From: an uncultured cyanobacterium
GTDB taxonomy: Bacteria > Cyanobacteriota > Cyanobacteriia > Phormidesmidales > Phormidesmidaceae
Assembly: GCA_938029995.1 (NCBI GenBank)
Contig: CALHGI010000021.1
Coordinates: 1 to 8,800, forward strand
Direction of reading: 5' to 3'
Length of the DNA: 8,800 nucleotides
Positions 6,810 through 8,800 of the stretch are shown piece after piece. Both the position numbers and the translations under genes were made by a program. The notes under the pieces were generated by a model that ran no database searches, was not told where the DNA came from, and saw only the letters and a program-made list of their open reading frames with translations. Numbering within the stretch: the stretch's first letter is position 1; every line of letters starts with the position of its first letter.

Positions 6810-7262
6810 ATGATTCTGTCGAGGATATCCGCTGAGGGCCACGCCATCTGTGTTAACCCATGCTGGGGGAGGGTTAAGCCGTCTTACTTGTGCATGGGGT
6901 TACTCGCATTGCTGCTCCCTGGGATGAGTGCTTGCGGTCCCAAGCGTGCTGTGATTCCCGACGAGGTGGAGCCCATTGCCCGGAGCTGTTATGAGGCCCT
7001 AGTGACCCCTGGGAGCACCCCACAGCTTAAGTCGTCCCAGTCCATGGGAGATGGGACATTCTTGATTCTTTGGTCCATTGCTGAATCCCCCGATCAGCGC
7101 GGTTCCTGCACTGTGGACGGTCGGGGGGCGGTGCTATTGCTGACGAGCAATGCCGATGGGCAACAACAAGCTGAAGAAAAAACTGAAGGAAAAACTGAAG
7201 ACAAAAACGAGGGGACCCCGACGCCGGAAGGAGAACCGTCGCCCCAAGAGGCGGCACCCTAG
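6810..7262 (+). CDS. Probable lipoprotein with charged low-complexity tail (150 aa)
   Basis: I do not recognise a family. A hydrophobic segment (LCMGLLALLLPGMSAC, 27-42) ends in a lipobox-like MSAC with Cys42, so lipid attachment is likely. The mature part has Cys60 and Cys100, which could form a disulfide, within a small domain (about 48-116) ending CTVDGRGAVLLL. From 118 onward the chain is low complexity: three four-residue units (EEKT, EGKT, EDKN) encoded by 12-bp repeats at 7171-7206, then a Pro/Glu-rich end. The start is uncertain. ATG 6810 is the first after an in-frame TAA at 6804 and gives a basic n-region, but AAGGA directly abuts it. TTG 6888 or ATG 6894 behind GGAGGG (6868-6873) would give a very short signal peptide. 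The gene is divergent from DUF1499 and convergent with the small gene at 7299-7574. Confidence 0.65.
   Translation: MILSRISAEGHAICVNPCWGRVKPSYLCMGLLALLLPGMSACGPKRAVIPDEVEPIARSCYEALVTPGSTPQLKSSQSMGDGTFLILWSIAESPDQRGSCTVDGRGAVLLLTSNADGQQQAEEKTEGKTEDKNEGTPTPEGEPSPQEAAP
7171..7206 (+). repeat. Three tandem 12-bp units within the lipoprotein gene
   Basis: CTGAAGAAAAAA, CTGAAGGAAAAA and CTGAAGACAAAA follow one another without gaps. The reading frame turns them into an acidic/basic Glu-Glu-Lys-Thr-like tetrapeptide repeat. The unit length is a multiple of three, so gain or loss of copies would keep the frame. Confidence 0.75.
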
Positions 7263-7286
7263 GGGCGGTATTCTGGCTGCTTTTTT
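7251..7286 (+). terminator. Possible intrinsic terminator of the lipoprotein gene
   Basis: GCGGC (7251-7255) can pair with GCTGC (7276-7280) including one G-T wobble, and six T bases (7281-7286) follow. The loop contains the palindrome CCCTAGGG (7257-7264). The structure overlaps the last codons of the gene. An alternative stem, CGCCCC (7240-7245) with GGGGCG (7262-7267), competes with it. Confidence 0.35.
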
Positions 7287-7298
7287 CTGGCTGCTTTT
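7271..7298. repeat. Perfect tandem duplication of a 14-mer
   Basis: TTCTGGCTGCTTTT occurs twice back to back (7271-7284 and 7285-7298), ending at the base before the stop codon of the minus-strand gene at 7299. It fills most of the gap between two convergent genes. The first copy supplies the right arm of the putative terminator; the second may be a slippage duplication. Confidence 0.85.
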
Positions 7299-7574
7299 CT
7301 ATGGCATATCTTCTAGATTTGTCGCATCCCACTTCAGTACCGAAGCGTTAACCCCTTGTTCCTGTTTGCGTTTAGAGTCAGCCTCAAACCAGGCAATAAT
7401 CTGTGCCGTGGTGAGCTGATCGGCGGACGTACCGAGGTCCTTGGCGATAAATGCCAGTAGCTTGGCCGTCGATAGGGTTAACCGGGTCAAAAATTTCTCC
7501 GGGGTGGTTAGCAGGGCCTTATCTACTTCAGCGGATTCATCTGGGGTTAGAAATTGGAGAGTTTGATCAAACAT
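7299..7574 (-). CDS. Small protein of unknown function downstream of sufR (91 aa)
   Basis: I do not recognise a named family. From ATG 7574 the protein reads MFDQTLQFLTPDESAEVDKALL, then TPEKFLTRLTLSTAKLLAFIAKDLG and QIIAWFEADSKRKQEQG. It is a soluble, helix-rich protein with no signal peptide, membrane segment, Cys or His cluster. In-frame ATG 7610 would add 12 residues (MSWRIFPPNTLG), but GGGGC-AAC-GCCCC, a tight hairpin, lies directly before it. Neither start has a good ribosome site, and I prefer 7574 because the protein then opens on MFDQTLQFL. It lies 112 bases downstream of sufR on the same strand and may be co-transcribed with it. Confidence 0.65.
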   Translation of the reverse strand: MFDQTLQFLTPDESAEVDKALLTTPEKFLTRLTLSTAKLLAFIAKDLGTSADQLTTAQIIAWFEADSKRKQEQGVNASVLKWDATNLEDMP

Positions 7575-7622
7575 GCCTAATGTATTGGGTGGGAATATCC
7601 GCCAAGACATGGGGCGTTGCCC

Positions 7623-7651
7623 CTATGGATATTTATACGTCTATGGATATT
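7623..7651. repeat. Direct repeat CTATGGATATT between sufR and the small gene
   Basis: The 11-mer occurs at 7623-7633 and 7641-7651, start to start 18 bp. It lies in the 112-base gap downstream of sufR, next to the perfect hairpin GGGGC-GTT-GCCCC (7611-7623). No gene is seen in this gap. The role is unknown; a promoter or operator for the small minus-strand gene is one possibility. Confidence 0.45.
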
Positions 7652-7686
7652 GCTGGAACTGCGTCACATGGGGCCTATGCCAGGGG

Positions 7687-8319
7687 CTATTTTTTGTGAA
7701 TCTTGTAACCACATAGGTTTTCGCCCCGCACTAGCCAATGGGTCCGTTCCACTTGGCAGTCGGGTAGGGCGACCGCAAACATGGCCAATTCATGGCCACA
7801 GACCGCTGGATAGGAGGCGGCCACTTGGGAAATGGCGCAGTTGTATTCGGTAATGATGTAGGTGTTTTCGTCTTCACCGTGGTGAAACTCTGCCATGTAG
7901 CCTTCGGCTTGGCGTAGCTCTACTAGCTGCTGCACCCGATCGGGCAGGGGGCCACTGCCCAGGGTTTCGCAGTAGTGCTGAGCTTTGCGATGCCATTGTT
8001 GTCGGAGGATTGCCCCCACCTGTTCCGCGCCGACCGTTTCGGTGAGGGTGTCGAGCAGGGATACGGCAAATTGATCGTACTGGGAGGGGAACTGGGCCCG
8101 GCCCTTGGCGCTGAGCTGGTAAATGTAGTTGGGACGACCCATGCCCGACTGCATTGCCTGGTGTTCCACCAGCTCTTCGGTTTGTAAGTCTTTGAGGTGA
8201 CGCCGGATGGCCTGGGGACTAACGCCCAAGCTGTCCGCCAATGTCTGTGCGGTTGATTGACCAGATTTCAGCAAGAACTGAAGGATATCGTCCTTTGTGG
8301 ATGGCTGCTGCGCTGACAT
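7687..8319 (-). CDS. sufR: SufR, iron-sulfur-sensing transcriptional repressor (210 aa)
   Basis: A DeoR/ArsR-like winged-helix repressor of the suf iron-sulfur cluster assembly genes. Numbering from ATG 8319, the N-terminal helix-turn-helix spans about 10-68 (DILQFLLKSGQSTAQTLADS, then SPQAIRRHLKDL), with the wing near GMGRPNYIYQL (59-69). The C-terminal half has Cys161, Cys174, Cys188 and Cys203, spaced C-X12-C-X13-C-X14-C. This is the signature of cyanobacterial SufR, whose cysteines hold the [4Fe-4S] cluster that controls DNA binding. Two ATG codons are adjacent; AGGA at 8326-8329 is 6 bases from ATG 8319 and only 3 from 8322, so I choose 8319. The length matches the known protein (about 215 residues). 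It is divergent from ftrC and is preceded by two perfect CAAC-N6-GTTG operators, so autoregulation is likely. Confidence 0.96.
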   Translation of the reverse strand: MSAQQPSTKDDILQFLLKSGQSTAQTLADSLGVSPQAIRRHLKDLQTEELVEHQAMQSGMGRPNYIYQLSAKGRAQFPSQYDQFAVSLLDTLTETVGAEQVGAILRQQWHRKAQHYCETLGSGPLPDRVQQLVELRQAEGYMAEFHHGEDENTYIITEYNCAISQVAASYPAVCGHELAMFAVALPDCQVERTHWLVRGENLCGYKIHKK

Positions 8320-8325
8320 CATCGA

Positions 8326-8329
8326 TCCT
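8326..8329 (-). promoter_or_regulatory. Ribosome binding site deciding the sufR start
   Basis: AGGA on the minus strand lies 3 bases before ATG 8322 and 6 before ATG 8319. The spacing favours the second ATG, which shortens SufR by one methionine. Confidence 0.55.
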
Positions 8330-8335
8330 GAAGTT

Positions 8336-8343
8336 GCGATCGC
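8336..8343. repeat. HIP1 octamer GCGATCGC
   Basis: A perfect copy in the sufR leader, immediately downstream of the possible -10 box of sufR. An intergenic HIP1 this close to a start is less common than one inside a gene. Confidence 0.9.
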
Positions 8344-8373
8344 ATATTACGGACTGTAAACGGTAAAACTCAA
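8344..8373 (-). promoter_or_regulatory. Possible sufR promoter
   Basis: On the minus strand TTGAGT (8373-8368) and TAATAT (8349-8344) are separated by 18 bases, each matching four of six consensus positions. They lie 25 bases upstream of ATG 8319 and 16 bases downstream (minus-strand sense) of the first SufR operator. This is a weak prediction. Confidence 0.35.
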
Positions 8374-8388
8374 CTGCCCCTACTTTAA

Positions 8389-8402
8389 CAACACACCTGT
8401 TG
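8389..8402. promoter_or_regulatory. SufR operator 1 (CAAC-N6-GTTG)
   Basis: A perfect inverted repeat, CAAC (8389-8392), ACACCT, GTTG (8399-8402). The symmetry extends outward as TTTA-n before and n-TAAA after. CAAC-N6-GTTG is the form of operator described for SufR in Synechocystis. It lies on the sufR side of the divergent intergenic region and is the candidate autoregulatory site. Confidence 0.85.
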
Positions 8403-8440
8403 CTAAAGTCTGCTACCTCGATTACTCTTTAAATAGTTAA

Positions 8441-8469
8441 GCAACTTAAGTGTTGTTTAATTATAGAAT
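8441..8469 (+). promoter_or_regulatory. Possible ftrC promoter overlapped by SufR operator 2
   Basis: TAGAAT (8464-8469) matches the -10 consensus in five of six positions and lies 31 bases before ATG 8501. A -35 element with 17-base spacing would fall at 8441-8446, inside the SufR operator, and does not resemble TTGACA (GCAACT). SufR bound there would block polymerase. Confidence 0.4.
8442..8455. promoter_or_regulatory. SufR operator 2 (CAAC-N6-GTTG)
   Basis: A perfect inverted repeat, CAAC (8442-8445), TTAAGT, GTTG (8452-8455). The flanks extend the palindrome to TTAA-n and n-TTAA. Its centre is 53 bp from that of operator 1, about five helical turns, so both sites face the same side of the DNA. 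It is placed to repress ftrC. Confidence 0.88.
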
Positions 8470-8500
8470 CATCTGGTTGTCTAAGCATCACATTCATCAC

Positions 8501-8800
8501 ATGAGCATAAGTAAGCCCACCCAGGCCACAGACAAAAACCTTGAGCTGATGCGAAATTTTGCCCAAAGCTACGCCAAGCGCACCGGTACTTATTTTTGTG
8601 CTGACCTTGGTGTGACTTCTGTGGTGCTTGAGGGCCTAGCCAAGCACAAGGACGACTTTGGCGCAGCCCTATGCCCTTGTCGCCACTACGAAGACAAGGA
8701 AGCTGAAGTCAAAAGTGTTTACTGGAACTGCCCCTGTGTTCCCATGCAGGAACGTAAAGAGTGTCACTGCATGCTCTTTTTGACCCCTGACAACGACTTC
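8501..8800 (+). CDS. ftrC: Ferredoxin:thioredoxin reductase catalytic (beta) chain, first 100 residues, 3' end beyond the window
   Basis: The catalytic subunit passes electrons from photoreduced ferredoxin to thioredoxin through a [4Fe-4S] cluster and an active-site disulfide, forming a heterodimer with FtrV. The full signature is present: CPC at 58-60, 16 residues, CPC at 77-79, 8 residues, CHC at 88-90. By comparison with the Synechocystis enzyme (offset of three), Cys58, 77, 79 and 88 bind the cluster, Cys60 and Cys90 form the redox disulfide, and His89 is the conserved neighbour. The N-terminal FAQSYAKRTGTYFC (20-33) is also family-typical. The frame is open to the last base; the family is about 115-120 residues, so roughly 15-20 are missing. 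ATG 8501 is the natural start but has no Shine-Dalgarno sequence. It is divergent from sufR, with a SufR operator just upstream. Confidence 0.97.
   Translation, partial: MSISKPTQATDKNLELMRNFAQSYAKRTGTYFCADLGVTSVVLEGLAKHKDDFGAALCPCRHYEDKEAEVKSVYWNCPCVPMQERKECHCMLFLTPDNDF

Noticed and set aside
7681..7697. T-rich run at the sufR stop codon as a plus-strand terminator
   Set aside because: The T bases are the reverse of the Lys-Lys-stop codons of sufR, and there is no plus-strand gene just upstream.
8323..8500. A small RNA gene or extra open frame in the sufR-ftrC gap
   Set aside because: The region is explained by operators, possible promoters and HIP1; I see no convincing hairpin with a T-run or a start codon with a ribosome site.
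1..8800. CRISPR array, insertion sequence, prophage or defence island
   Set aside because: There are no regularly spaced repeats, no transposase or integrase, and no nuclease or toxin genes in any frame I read.

Overview
The window is from a cyanobacterial chromosome. The evidence is a SufR-type iron-sulfur repressor with its exact four-cysteine spacing, a ferredoxin:thioredoxin reductase catalytic chain, cyanobacterial-style DUF937, DUF1499 and PsiE proteins, and three copies of the HIP1 octamer GCGATCGC. I cannot name the genus. All genes look like ordinary host genes. I see no transposase, integrase, CRISPR array, tRNA or rRNA, and no gap longer than about 180 bases.

Layout. Bases 1-630 (minus) hold the N-terminal part of a sulfotransferase that runs off the left edge. 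Bases 806-2272 (minus) encode a membrane-anchored GTPase with a C-terminal DUF697 region. Divergent from it are a DUF937 protein with a calcium-loop-like tail (2396-2908, plus) and a PsiE-family membrane protein (3027-3479, plus). PsiE converges on a CrtI-type phytoene desaturase (3611-5257, minus) across a strong hairpin at 3527-3563. Upstream of crtI, on the same strand, is a two-gene unit: an exported DUF1499 protein (6182-6724), then a GNAT acetyltransferase (5327-6175) 6 bases downstream. A probable lipoprotein (6810-7262, plus) is divergent from that pair. It converges on a small unknown gene (7299-7574, minus) that lies downstream of sufR (7687-8319, minus). The right end holds the start of ftrC (8501 onward, plus), divergent from sufR.

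The best-supported regulatory unit is the sufR/ftrC intergenic region. It carries two perfect CAAC-N6-GTTG inverted repeats, the known SufR operator form, with centres 53 bp apart. This ties iron-sulfur cluster homeostasis directly to a gene for an iron-sulfur redox enzyme, and suf assembly genes may follow beyond the right edge. The most unusual gene is crtI. Most cyanobacteria make lycopene with the plant-like CrtP/CrtQ/CrtH route, and this protein instead resembles, from memory, the long CrtI of Deinococcus. I did not find a clear undescribed multi-gene system. The items most worth following up are crtI with its upstream repeat, the sufR/ftrC control region, the unknown gene downstream of sufR, and several short intergenic tandem repeats.
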